A stretch of 64,000 bases of DNA from Kribbella italica (GCF_014205135.1 NZ_JACHMY010000001.1:558001-622000), one strand, 5' to 3'. Positions 53,614 to 62,295 are shown, counted from the stretch's first letter. Numbers and translations are program-made. Notes: generated by a model not told the origin, from the letters alone.

Positions 53614-54756
53614 ATGTTCATGGTCGGAGGATCGAGCGGACTCGCGGGTGCCCGATCGGTGGCGCTGAAGGCCGCCGGCGCGGTCGCCTTGGTGGGGCTA
53701 CTGGGGGTGGTCACAATTCTGCCGTTCGGTGCGGCCGGCGACCGCTTCGTCGCCGGCTGCCCGCTGGGCGACACCGGCAGAGCCGATGACCCACCGGTTG
53801 ACGCGACGATGCAGCAACGGCAGGCAGGCTTCGCCAAGATCATCGACAACGTCGCGGTGGCTCGTAATCTGCCAGGACGAGCCACGCTGGTCGCGTTGAT
53901 GACTGCGCTTCAGGAGTCGCAGCTGGAGAACATCTCCTACGGCGACCGTGATTCCGTCGGGCTCTTTCAGCAGCGTCCGTCTGCGGGCTGGGGAACAGTC
54001 GAGCAGATTCTGGACCCGACGTACGCGGCCGAGGCCTTCTTCGGCCGACCGAAGGCTCCGAGCCCGCCCGGTCTTGTGGACATTGACGGTTGGCCATCGA
54101 TGTCTTACACCGAAGCGGCGCAGGCGGTCCAGGTCTCTGCGTTCCCGAACGCCTATGCGCGGCACGAACACGCCGCTCGACGGATCGCAGCGGTGGCCGG
54201 CATCGACCTCGACCGCCCCGGTGATCCCTACGGCGGGCGTAAGGTCACGACCCCGGGAGTCCCCAGCGGGGACGAAACCGTGTCAGCTCTCGACAACTGT
54301 GACGAGGGCGGAGGGCTGATCTCGGGACGGCCGGTCAACGGCGTCTGGCCTCCCCAGCAGGCGACGATCTCAGATCCCACCGGCACCGGCGGGATGGTGA
54401 CGCCACGGACGGCGGCATGGATCGCGTTGGCACGCACCAACCTGGCCAGCCCAGCGATGAGTTGCTGGGACGCCCATGTGTGGAATCCAACGAGTGACCA
54501 CCCCAAGGGCAAGGCCTGCGACGTTTTCGTCGGGGGCGATGGAAGGCGCTCGCCGGCGGTTCGTGCGAAGGGCGACCGCATCGCGAACTGGACGATTCAA
54601 ACGGCCGGTACGACGGGGGTCAGATACCTCATCTGGTACGGAAAGATCTGGAGTGCCCGTACCGGGCAGTGGAAGCCGTACAACGGTGGCGGAATCTACG
54701 ATCCGAGCAATGCGACCGGTGGACACTTCGACCATGTCCATGTATCGCTCTACTGA
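53614..54756 (+). CDS. Two-domain peptidoglycan hydrolase (lysozyme-like plus M15-like)
   Basis: 380 residues. A membrane anchor or signal helix (SVALKAAGAVALVGLLGVVTIL) precedes a lysozyme-like domain with ALMTALQESQLENI (Glu101 as candidate acid) and RDSVGLFQQRPSAGWG. The C-terminal domain (~245-380) has HPKGKACDVFVGG and a terminal GGHFDHVHVSLY, zinc-site-like motifs of M15/VanY-type or related peptidases. This is the VirB1/TcpG position: it would open the wall for the channel, cutting both glycan and peptide. ATG 53614 follows GGGAG; ATG 53620 is an alternative. Confidence 0.75.
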   Translation: MFMVGGSSGLAGARSVALKAAGAVALVGLLGVVTILPFGAAGDRFVAGCPLGDTGRADDPPVDATMQQRQAGFAKIIDNVAVARNLPGRATLVALMTALQESQLENISYGDRDSVGLFQQRPSAGWGTVEQILDPTYAAEAFFGRPKAPSPPGLVDIDGWPSMSYTEAAQAVQVSAFPNAYARHEHAARRIAAVAGIDLDRPGDPYGGRKVTTPGVPSGDETVSALDNCDEGGGLISGRPVNGVWPPQQATISDPTGTGGMVTPRTAAWIALARTNLASPAMSCWDAHVWNPTSDHPKGKACDVFVGGDGRRSPAVRAKGDRIANWTIQTAGTTGVRYLIWYGKIWSARTGQWKPYNGGGIYDPSNATGGHFDHVHVSLY

Positions 54757-54771
54757 TGGCAGAGGCGTTGA

Positions 54772-55797
54772 ATGAGTGGTGTTGAGGGCGGTTCCGATCG
54801 ACCGGACGGGCCGACGGGCGGCGACCCGCGCAGGCCGACCGACGGTCAGGGGGACGGTACTCCCCAGCTGCCGATCCGCGGTCCGCGACAACCGGAGCCG
54901 ATGGGTGTTCAGCGCCCCGGCGGTGGAGGTCTCCTGCTGTCCGAGATCGTCAACGGTGCAGTCTGGGCACTGGCCAGCTTCTTCATCATCTACTGGTTCT
55001 GCCAGCTCTTCGGAGCCGATGATGCGACCTGGATCCTGATCGCGATCTGGCTGGTGTCGGGAGCCATCGTGTTCTGGCGAGGAATGGACTTCCTGCTTTC
55101 GCGGTTCCTCTTCGGGCTGCGTCAGCCCACCATGGTTGAAGGACAACGCCTGATGCCGAGCTGGCACACGGTGGCCACGCGGTCCGGGCTCGACATGAAC
55201 ACCTACAGTTTGTGGATCCAAAACGCAGATGGCGCGACCGCTGGCGTGGGAGCAGGAAATACGGTCACAGTGACGGGCTGGGCCATCTTCACTCTGCCGC
55301 CCAGTCACCTGGAGGCGGTCTTGGCGTTCGATCTGGCGACTCATCTTCACGGCCGTACGTGGCTCAGCAGACTGGCGCTCTGGTACTCGGTCCCGGCAAG
55401 ACTCGTGGCCCTGGGAGTTCGCCAGCTGCTGAAATTGAGCCGGACGATCCCGGCCATCGGCTGCACTATCGTCGGGTTCCTGCTGATGGCCTACATCGGC
55501 ATCCTGCTGTTCGCGTTGGTGTTCTACGACAGCTTGGCGGTTCCGCTGCTCTACCTGTCGCCCGTGCTGCTGCCGTTCCTCTTCGGAGGTCTGGCGCACT
55601 GGAACCAGCGGATGGCCGACCGTGCGGTGGTCGACATGGGGCATGGCCGGAAGCTACTGGAAGTTCTCTACGGCTGGCAGGGACAGCATCAAGAGGCCTC
55701 CAGGCGTATGGCGATGACGCAGCCCGACTGGCTCGCCGGGCAGCCGTCGGTCTCAGAACGCATTCGGGCGCTGGAGAACTACATCCAGCGTTCTTGA
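54772..55797 (+). CDS. M48 (HtpX-like) pseudo-peptidase of the secretion operon
   Basis: 341 residues. A Pro/Gly-rich N-terminus precedes two membrane helices (ALASFFIIYWFCQLFG, ILIAIWLVSGAIVFW), and another pair lies at ~226-272. The soluble parts follow the M48 layout: LPPSHLEAVLAFDLATHLHG corresponds to the zinc helix LxxVLAHExxH but reads FDLAT (186-190). WNQRMADRAVVDMG matches the third-ligand ExxAD with Gln279 for Glu. QPSVSERIRAL matches the terminal HPPTSERIxxL. All zinc ligands are gone, so it is probably a structural or chaperone-like subunit. It is the last gene of the run, 15 bp after the hydrolase. Confidence 0.65.
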   Translation: MSGVEGGSDRPDGPTGGDPRRPTDGQGDGTPQLPIRGPRQPEPMGVQRPGGGGLLLSEIVNGAVWALASFFIIYWFCQLFGADDATWILIAIWLVSGAIVFWRGMDFLLSRFLFGLRQPTMVEGQRLMPSWHTVATRSGLDMNTYSLWIQNADGATAGVGAGNTVTVTGWAIFTLPPSHLEAVLAFDLATHLHGRTWLSRLALWYSVPARLVALGVRQLLKLSRTIPAIGCTIVGFLLMAYIGILLFALVFYDSLAVPLLYLSPVLLPFLFGGLAHWNQRMADRAVVDMGHGRKLLEVLYGWQGQHQEASRRMAMTQPDWLAGQPSVSERIRALENYIQRS

Positions 55798-55985
55798 GGA
55801 ACTCCTGCTCGCGTTGTCCGAGGCAGACGACTGAGTTCCTGCCTTGGCGGTCGCCCGTGGAGGCTCCAGGTTTTCCCTTGTTTGGGGGGAGGGGTGGGGT
55901 TTTGCTTCCCAAGATGGTGGGTGGCGAACTAGGGTCGCGACGGATCGTAGTCGTGTCACCACGTCAGTTCATGGGAGGGCAGAAG

Positions 55986-57449
55986 ATGACGAAGCGTAAG
56001 GCGGTCGCGGCGGTGGCTGCGGGGGTGCTTGCTGCTGGGTTGGGGTTGTCGGCGACTGGTTCCGCGGGGGCGGCGCCGGGGGCGGCGGTGCCGGGGAACT
56101 TGAAGTTGGTGAAGACGAAGAACTCGTTGCTCGGTAAGCACGTGTGGTACCAGCAGACCTTCAAGGGGCTGCCTGTGGTGAACGGGTACTACGCGAAGCA
56201 CTTCGACAAGTCGGGCAAGGTCACGCAGGTCTCGGACGGGCGGGACGCCGTACCGGAGTCGCTGGATGTCAGTGCCAAGGTGCCGTCGGCAACGGCGACG
56301 AAGTCGGCCAACTCGGCCGTGAGCGCTCGGGCGGCGCGGAACCGGATCGCGCAGCCGAACAAGAGTGTGGTGCAGACGCCGACGGCGACGCAGGGTGCGG
56401 CTCAGTTGGCGGTGCTCGGTGGGCCCAATGCGCGGCTCGTGTGGAACGTCACCTCGCGGTCGAGTGAGGGTGTGACGCGGTCGCTGGTCGACGCGAAGAA
56501 CGGGGTCGTCGTCGAGTCGAAGGTGATCAGCGACAACGCCGAAGGCCGCGGTTCGGTGTTCGACCCGAGCCCGTCGGTCACGTTGAAGAACGAGGATCTG
56601 CTCGACAACAACGACAAGAACAGCAACGAGTTGTTCCTGGCGCAGAAGAACGTGATCCTGCGCAACCTGGACGGTTCGGGCAAGCTCAACGGTGCTTACG
56701 TCAACATCCTCGAGGCCAAGGGTGGGGTGGCGCAGAACAAGAACAACACGTTCGTGTACCAGCGCGCCAACGACAAGTTCGAGCAGGTGATGGCGTACTA
56801 CCAGGTCAACCAGACCCAGGAGTACATCCACTCGCTCGGCTTCACCGAGGTGAACAACGAGTCGCAGGACTTCTCGATCAACACCTTCGAGGGCGACAAC
56901 AGCTTCTACGACCCGAGCGTCGACCTGATCACGATGGGCGAGGGCGGCGTCGACGACGCCGAGGACGCCGAGGTGATCTGGCACGAGTACGGTCACGCGA
57001 TCCAGGACGACGTCGTCCCGGGCTTCGGTGAGTCGCTCGAGGCCGGCTCGATCGGTGAGGGCTTCGGCGACTACTGGGCCGTGCAGCAGTCGATCCCGGT
57101 CAGCAAGGGGTACGACATCCCGTGCGTGATGGACTGGGACGCCACGTCGTACACGGCCGGCCCGAAGCACTGCCTGCGCCGTACCGACACCGGCAAGACC
57201 ACCGACGACATCGTCGGCGAGGTGCACGACGACGGTGAGATCTGGTCGAACGCGCTCTGGGACATCCAGAAGGCGCTCGGCCGGAACAAGGCCAACAAGG
57301 TGATCCTGCAGGGCACGTTCTTCTACGCGCCCGACACCAGCTTCGCCGACGCCGCGCGCGTCACGGTCCAGTCGGCCCGCCTGCTGTACGGCAAGGCGGC
57401 CGCGGACCAGGTCACCACCGCGTTCAAGGCCCGCAAGATCCTGTCGTGA
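55986..57449 (+). CDS. Secreted M36/M4-type zinc metalloprotease with FTP propeptide
   Basis: 487 residues. Signal peptide KRKAVAAVAAGVLAAGLGLS, then an FTP-like propeptide (WYQQTFKGLPVVNGYYAKHFDKSG). The catalytic domain has HEYGH at 333-337 (Glu334) and the third ligand Glu358 in IGEGFGDYWA, the fungalysin (M36) arrangement. The two Cys in IPCVMDW and KHCLRR may form a disulfide. It is a broad extracellular protease. ATG 55986 follows GGGAGGG. The 188-bp gap upstream holds a weak inverted repeat (AGGAACTC/GAGTTCCT, 55797-55840) that may end the secretion operon. Confidence 0.9.
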   Translation: MTKRKAVAAVAAGVLAAGLGLSATGSAGAAPGAAVPGNLKLVKTKNSLLGKHVWYQQTFKGLPVVNGYYAKHFDKSGKVTQVSDGRDAVPESLDVSAKVPSATATKSANSAVSARAARNRIAQPNKSVVQTPTATQGAAQLAVLGGPNARLVWNVTSRSSEGVTRSLVDAKNGVVVESKVISDNAEGRGSVFDPSPSVTLKNEDLLDNNDKNSNELFLAQKNVILRNLDGSGKLNGAYVNILEAKGGVAQNKNNTFVYQRANDKFEQVMAYYQVNQTQEYIHSLGFTEVNNESQDFSINTFEGDNSFYDPSVDLITMGEGGVDDAEDAEVIWHEYGHAIQDDVVPGFGESLEAGSIGEGFGDYWAVQQSIPVSKGYDIPCVMDWDATSYTAGPKHCLRRTDTGKTTDDIVGEVHDDGEIWSNALWDIQKALGRNKANKVILQGTFFYAPDTSFADAARVTVQSARLLYGKAAADQVTTAFKARKILS

Positions 57450-57457
57450 CGACCCCG

Positions 57458-57492
57458 GCTCATGCGCCCACCGCTACTGTGGGCGCATGAGC
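57458..57492 (+). terminator. 14-bp perfect hairpin overlapping the next gene's promoter and start codon
   Basis: GCTCATGCGCCCAC (57458-57471) and GTGGGCGCATGAGC (57479-57492) pair perfectly around the loop CGCTACT, 9 nt after the protease stop. The right arm contains the SDR start codon (57487). The loop plus arm contains TACTGT (57475-57480), a -10 box 6 nt before that ATG, so the SDR is probably transcribed as a leaderless mRNA starting inside the hairpin. Confidence 0.6.
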
Positions 57493-58395
57493 TGGAGCAC
57501 TGCGGAGATCCCTGACCAGTCCGGACGTCTCGCCCTCGTCACCGGCGCGACCAGCGGAATCGGCTATGCCACCGCCCTCGAACTGCTCAGACACAACGCC
57601 GACGTCCTGATCGCGGCGCGCAACCCGGACAAGGCCGCGCAGGCGGCCGCCGAGCTGACGGCCAAGGCGGGAAAAGCGCCTGAGACGATCGAGCTCGACC
57701 TGGCTGACCTGACCAGCGTCCAGCGGGCCGCCGAGCAGATCACCAAGACCCACGATCGCCTCGACCTCCTGGTCAACAACGCCGGCGTGATGGCCCCGCC
57801 GTACCGGCAGACCCTGGACGGGTTCGAGCTGCAGCTCGGCACGAATCACCTCGGGCACTTCGCGCTGACCGCCAGGCTGATGCCCCTGCTCCAGCAGGCG
57901 GACAAGCCGCGCGTCGTCACGGTCAGCTCGTTCATGCACAAGACCGTGCGCGGGATCGGCAAGTCCGACTTCACCGCCGAGAACGGCTACCGCAAGTGGG
58001 AGTCGTACGGGAAGTCCAAGCTCGCCAACGTGCTCTTCATGCTCGAGCTGAGCCGCCGAGCGGGCGACAGCCTGATCAGCGCCGGCTCGCACCCCGGGTA
58101 CGCCTCGACACACCTCCAGGCTGCCGGGCCGGAGCTGGCCGGCCGTCAGCTCCAAGCCCGCCTCTGGGCCGCTGGCACGCGCCTGGTCGCCCAGTCAGCC
58201 GCTGCCGGCGCCTGGCCCAGCCTGTACGCCGCGACGCTGCCCGGTCTGCGGTCGGGCGCGTTCGTCGGCCCCGGCTTCCTCGGCTACCGCGGTGCTCCGC
58301 GGTCGGCGACCCCGACCAGCACCGCCCAGGACCCCGAGCTCGCGAAGCGGCTGTGGGCCTGGTCGGTCGAGGCCACCGGGGTCGACGCGTTCTGA
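57487..58395 (+). CDS. Short-chain dehydrogenase/reductase
   Basis: 302 residues. TGATSGIG binds the cofactor, NNAG and the catalytic Ser (VVTVSSFMH) and YGKSK (Tyr-x-x-x-Lys) are all present, and the order and length match the retinol-dehydrogenase/WW-domain-oxidoreductase-like SDRs common in actinobacteria. Substrate unknown. Translation appears leaderless: TACTGT lies 6 nt before the ATG, with no ribosome site. The start codon is buried in a hairpin for any readthrough transcript from the protease gene. Confidence 0.88.
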   Translation: MSWSTAEIPDQSGRLALVTGATSGIGYATALELLRHNADVLIAARNPDKAAQAAAELTAKAGKAPETIELDLADLTSVQRAAEQITKTHDRLDLLVNNAGVMAPPYRQTLDGFELQLGTNHLGHFALTARLMPLLQQADKPRVVTVSSFMHKTVRGIGKSDFTAENGYRKWESYGKSKLANVLFMLELSRRAGDSLISAGSHPGYASTHLQAAGPELAGRQLQARLWAAGTRLVAQSAAAGAWPSLYAATLPGLRSGAFVGPGFLGYRGAPRSATPTSTAQDPELAKRLWAWSVEATGVDAF

Positions 58396-58557
58396 GGAAG
58401 CACCATCCGGTGCGTCCCGCCGACGAGGTCGGCCAGGTCCACTCGGGACAGGGCACGGTGACCCGGCCGTTGACAGCCCCGGCCGGGCGCGGCGCCGGGT
58501 CAGCACCGGCCGTGCCGGAAGCGGCGACCGGCCGCAAGCACACACCGTGCGCGCCGG

Positions 58558-58587
58558 GTGACAGACCGGTGATTTCGAAGCTACCCT
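58558..58587 (+). promoter_or_regulatory. Putative promoter of lactonase-like gene
   Basis: GTGACA (58558-58563), an 18-nt spacer and TACCCT (58582-58587) give a plausible housekeeping promoter with a leader of about 32 nt that includes GGAGG. Confidence 0.4.
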
Positions 58588-58625
58588 TCGATAGTCCTCG
58601 TCCGCCCCCACGGAGGTCTCCACAG

Positions 58626-59708
58626 ATGGCTACGACCCGACGCACCTTTCTCGGTCTCACCGGCGCGGCGGCTGCGGCCGCAGCTGGCATCACCCCGGCG
58701 TTCGCCCGCGACAGCGCGACGCTCTACATCGGCACCTACACCTCCGCCGGCGGGACCGGCATCGGCCTCGCCTCGTACGACGCGACCAGCGGCGCGATCA
58801 CCGCGACCGGCGTCCTGACCGGAGTCCAGGAGCCGTCGTTCCTGATCGCGGACCCGTCCGCAAGATTCCTGTACGCCGTCAACGAGCAGACCGACGGCGG
58901 CGTGACCGCCGTCGCGGTCGATGCCCCCGGCAAGCTCCGGGTGCTGAACCGCCAGTCCACCGGCGGATCCGCGCCCTGCCATCTCGCACTCGTTGCTGAC
59001 GGCAAGTACCTGGTGAGCGCCAACTACGGCTCGGGTGACGTCGCCGTGCACCCGGTCAACGCCGACGGAAGCCTCGCCGCGCGGACCGATCTGGTCAAGC
59101 ACGTCGGCGCCGCGCCGCACGCGCATCAGGTCGTCGAAGACCCCACCGGCCAGTACATCCTGTCGGTCGACCTCGGCACCGACACGGTCTACACCTACAC
59201 GATCGCCGCGCCCGGCAAGCTGACGGAAACAGCCCAGGCCAAGCTCGAGACCGGCGCCGGCCCGCGGCATCTGGCCTTCCATCCGAACGGCCGGTACGCG
59301 TACGTCGCGAACGAGCTCGACAGCACCGTCGTACCGTGCGAGTACGCCGACGGCCGGCTCACCCCCGGAACGCCGCTCCCCACGGCGCCCGCGAACTCAC
59401 CGCAGAACTATCCCGGCGAAGTGATCGTCTCGGCCGACGGCAACTTCGTGTACGTCAGCAACCGCGGCCACAACAGCATCGCGGTCTTCGCGATTAGCGC
59501 GGACGGCGCGACGCTCACCCGCACGGCGACTCCGTCCACGGGCGGCGACTGGCCACGCCACTGCGCCATCGACCCGACCGGCACGCTGCTGCTCGTGTCG
59601 AACCAGCGCTCCAACTCGATCACTACCTTCCACAGAAACCAACAGACTGGAACCCTGACCCCGGCCGGCAGCTTCACCACTCCGAGCCCGGTCTGCACGC
59701 TGGTGTGA
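58626..59708 (+). CDS. Tat-exported lactonase-family seven-bladed propeller (6-phosphogluconolactonase-like)
   Basis: 360 residues. A Tat signal (TTRRTFLGLTGAAAAAAAG) precedes a lactonase/YbhE propeller: LYIGTYTSAGGTGIGLASYD, EPSFLIADPSARFLYAVNE, APCHLALVADGKYLVSANYGSGDVAV, GPRHLAFHPNGRYAYVANELDSTV and DWPRHCAIDPTGTLLLVSNQ. Cytosolic family members open 6-phosphogluconolactone; an exported one must act on another lactone or serve a different role. ATG 58626 lies 10 nt after GGAGG. It is followed by GH2 in the same direction. Confidence 0.85.
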   Translation: MATTRRTFLGLTGAAAAAAAGITPAFARDSATLYIGTYTSAGGTGIGLASYDATSGAITATGVLTGVQEPSFLIADPSARFLYAVNEQTDGGVTAVAVDAPGKLRVLNRQSTGGSAPCHLALVADGKYLVSANYGSGDVAVHPVNADGSLAARTDLVKHVGAAPHAHQVVEDPTGQYILSVDLGTDTVYTYTIAAPGKLTETAQAKLETGAGPRHLAFHPNGRYAYVANELDSTVVPCEYADGRLTPGTPLPTAPANSPQNYPGEVIVSADGNFVYVSNRGHNSIAVFAISADGATLTRTATPSTGGDWPRHCAIDPTGTLLLVSNQRSNSITTFHRNQQTGTLTPAGSFTTPSPVCTLV

Positions 59709-59743
59709 TGTTCGAATCTGAGTGACCTCTTGCAATTCTGTCG

Positions 59744-59757
59744 TGGGAGCGTTTCCA
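59744..59757 (+). promoter_or_regulatory. LacI-type (CebR-like) operator before GH2 gene
   Basis: TGGGAGCGTTTCCA differs at two positions from TGGGAGCGCTCCCA, the box bound by the cellulose-utilisation regulator CebR/CelR in actinobacteria. It lies 39 bp before the GH2 start. A near copy is at 5486. Confidence 0.55.
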
Positions 59758-59796
59758 TCGAGCTGTCCTTTCCCCGCCCCGGAAGGAAACAGCAGC

Positions 59797-62262
59797 ATGA
59801 AACGACGCCTCGCCGCGGTCGCGGCCGGCCTCCTGGCCGCGACCGCGATCGTGGTCCCCACCTCCCAGGCCGCGCCGGCCTGGGAGATCGGGACCCCACC
59901 GCTGAGCACGCCCTGGACCGATGAGGTCTCACCGGCCAACGCGCTCCCGGAGTACCCGCGGCCGCAGCTGACCCGCGACCGTTGGCAGAACCTCAACGGC
60001 CTGTGGGAGTTCGCCGCCGCGACACCCGGCGAAGCCCCTCCGTTCGGCCGCCAACTGGCCGAGAAGGTGCTCGTCCCGTACCCGATCGAAAGCGCCCTGT
60101 CCGGAGTCCAGCGCCACGAGGACCGGATGTGGTACCGCCGTACTTTCACCGTCCCGCAGGGCTGGAAGGGCCGGCAACTCCTGCTGCACTTCGGCGCGGT
60201 CGACTACGACGCCAAGGTGTGGGTCAACGGCCGCCAGGTCGCCACGCATCGCGGCGGGTACGACGGCTTCTCGGCGGACGTGACCAACGCCTTGCATCAC
60301 AAAGGCCCGCAGGAGGTGATCGTCTGGGCCGAGGACCTCACCGACGAGACGTTCCAGCCGATCGGCAAACAGCGCGAGGTCGGCGACCACGGCATCTTCT
60401 ACCAGGGCAGCTCCGGGATCTGGCGCACCGTCTGGATGGAGCCGGTGGCCCGCTCCTCGATCGAGCGCCTGCAGTTGACGCCCGACGTACCGGGCAGGGC
60501 CCTCAAGGTCACCGCCGACACCACCGGCCCGACCAACCTCGACATCGAGACGACCGTGTACGACGGCCGCCGCAAAGTCACAGCTCTCAAGGGCAAGGCC
60601 AACCAAGAGCTCAGGATCAAGATCCCCAACCCGAAGCTCTGGTCGCCCGACAACCCCTTCCTCTACACGCTGAAGGTCAAGCTGATCGACCGCGGCAAGG
60701 TCGTCGACCAGGTCGGTTCGTACGCCGGACTGCGTGAGGTCGGCAAGGTGAAGGGGGCCGACGGCAAGCTCCGGCTCGCGCTCAACGGCAAGATCCTGTT
60801 CAACCTGTCGACGCTCGACCAAGGCTTCTGGCCGGACGGCCTCAACACCGCGCCGACCGACGAAGCCCTCCGGTTCGATCTCGAGCAGCACAAGGAACTC
60901 GGCTTCAACACCGTCCGCAAGCACATCAAGGTCGAGCCGGACCGCTGGTACTACTGGGCCGACAAGCTCGGCCTGATGGTCTGGCAGGACATGCCGGCCT
61001 CGAAGACCGACCCGATCCCGCCGGCCTGGCAGGCGCAGTACAAGGCCGAGCTGCACGAGATGGTCGAGGAGCACAAGAGCTTCACCTCGATCACCACCTG
61101 GGTGCCGTTCAACGAGGGCTGGGGCGAGTGGGACCTGGCCGAGACCGGCCGGATCGCCGACAGCGTCAAGGCCCAGGACCCGTCGCGGCTCGTCAACGCG
61201 CACAGTGGGATGAACTGCTGCGACTCCCTCGGCGACTCCGGTCGCGGCGACATGATCGACCACCACGCCTACCTCGGCCCGGCGACCCCGACGCCCTCCG
61301 GTGACCGGGTCGCGGTCGACGGCGAGCACGGCGGGTTCGGGCTGAAGACCGAGGACCACATGTGGTTCGGCGACGGCTTCGCGTACGAGATGACGCCGGA
61401 CTCGGCCACGCTCACCCGCCGGTACGTCGAGAACCAGCGCGACGTCCTGCGGTCGGCCAACACCTGCGGGATCAGTGGCTCGGTCTACACCCAGATCACC
61501 GATGTCGAGGGCGAGGTGAACGGCTTCTTCACCTACGACCGGCAGGTCCCGAAGATGGACTTCGCCCAGGTCCGCACGATGAACGAGCAGATCATCGCCG
61601 AAGCGGACGGAACCGGCAGCGGCGGACCCAATCCACCACCCGGTACGCCGGGTGCCGACGGCATCCATTTCTACCCGCTCGACGGCTCGGGGGAAGACGT
61701 TGTCGGCGACAACGATGCGACGCTGCAGGGCGGCGCGACGTTTGCCCCCGGCAAGAACGGCCAGGGCGTCGCGACGAACGGCACGAGCCAGTACGTCGAC
61801 ACCGGCGCCCAGCTGATCGACACCAACGGCAACTACACCGCGACCGCCTGGGTGAAGCTGAACAAGGCCGACGGCGGGTTCCAGACCGTGATCAGCCAGG
61901 ACGGCGACCGGGACAGCGCGTTCTTCCTGCAGTACTCCGGCCAGGACCAGCGGTTCGCGATGAGCTTCCCGGGGCAGCGCGCGCTCGCGCCGACGAAGCC
62001 GAATCCCGGGCAGTGGTACCACCTGACCGGCGTACGGGATGCCGCCAAGGGCGAGCTCCGGCTGTACGTCGACGGCGCGCTGGTCGCGACCAAGTCGGCC
62101 TGCACGCTCGACGCGACCTCGACCGGCAACACCGTGATCGGGCGCGGCAAGTTCGGCGGCAACCCGGTCGACTACCTGGACGGTGTCGTCGACCAGGTGC
62201 ACCTGTTCGACCGCGCGCTGGAGGCGACGGAGGTGAAGGCGCTGTACCACTCCGGACGCTGA
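59797..62262 (+). CDS. Secreted GH2 glycoside hydrolase with C-terminal LamG domain
   Basis: 821 residues. Sec signal (KRRLAAVAAGLLAATAIVV), then a GH2 sugar-binding sandwich (RPQLTRDRWQNLNGLWEFA, WYRRTFTVPQGW), an Ig-like domain and a TIM barrel. The acid/base is Glu440 in VPFNEGWGEWD and the likely nucleophile is Glu510 in VDGEHGGFG. A Pro/Gly linker (~610-620) leads to a LamG-type lectin domain (~625-821). It is probably a beta-galactosidase-, mannosidase- or arabinofuranosidase-type enzyme of plant polysaccharides. ATG 59797 follows GGAAGGA. Confidence 0.88.
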   Translation: MKRRLAAVAAGLLAATAIVVPTSQAAPAWEIGTPPLSTPWTDEVSPANALPEYPRPQLTRDRWQNLNGLWEFAAATPGEAPPFGRQLAEKVLVPYPIESALSGVQRHEDRMWYRRTFTVPQGWKGRQLLLHFGAVDYDAKVWVNGRQVATHRGGYDGFSADVTNALHHKGPQEVIVWAEDLTDETFQPIGKQREVGDHGIFYQGSSGIWRTVWMEPVARSSIERLQLTPDVPGRALKVTADTTGPTNLDIETTVYDGRRKVTALKGKANQELRIKIPNPKLWSPDNPFLYTLKVKLIDRGKVVDQVGSYAGLREVGKVKGADGKLRLALNGKILFNLSTLDQGFWPDGLNTAPTDEALRFDLEQHKELGFNTVRKHIKVEPDRWYYWADKLGLMVWQDMPASKTDPIPPAWQAQYKAELHEMVEEHKSFTSITTWVPFNEGWGEWDLAETGRIADSVKAQDPSRLVNAHSGMNCCDSLGDSGRGDMIDHHAYLGPATPTPSGDRVAVDGEHGGFGLKTEDHMWFGDGFAYEMTPDSATLTRRYVENQRDVLRSANTCGISGSVYTQITDVEGEVNGFFTYDRQVPKMDFAQVRTMNEQIIAEADGTGSGGPNPPPGTPGADGIHFYPLDGSGEDVVGDNDATLQGGATFAPGKNGQGVATNGTSQYVDTGAQLIDTNGNYTATAWVKLNKADGGFQTVISQDGDRDSAFFLQYSGQDQRFAMSFPGQRALAPTKPNPGQWYHLTGVRDAAKGELRLYVDGALVATKSACTLDATSTGNTVIGRGKFGGNPVDYLDGVVDQVHLFDRALEATEVKALYHSGR

Positions 62263-62267
62263 TCGTG

Positions 62268-62295
62268 ATCTCGGGCCCCGCGCGGGGCCCGAGAT
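62268..62295 (+). terminator. Terminator after GH2 gene
   Basis: ATCTCGGGCCCC and GGGGCCCGAGAT form a 12-bp perfect stem with a GCGC centre, 5 nt after the GH2 stop. Confidence 0.7.

Noticed and set aside
45100..55797. Integrative conjugative element or prophage
   Set aside because: No integrase, relaxase, excisionase, flanking direct repeats or tRNA target is seen; the neighbours are ordinary chromosomal genes.
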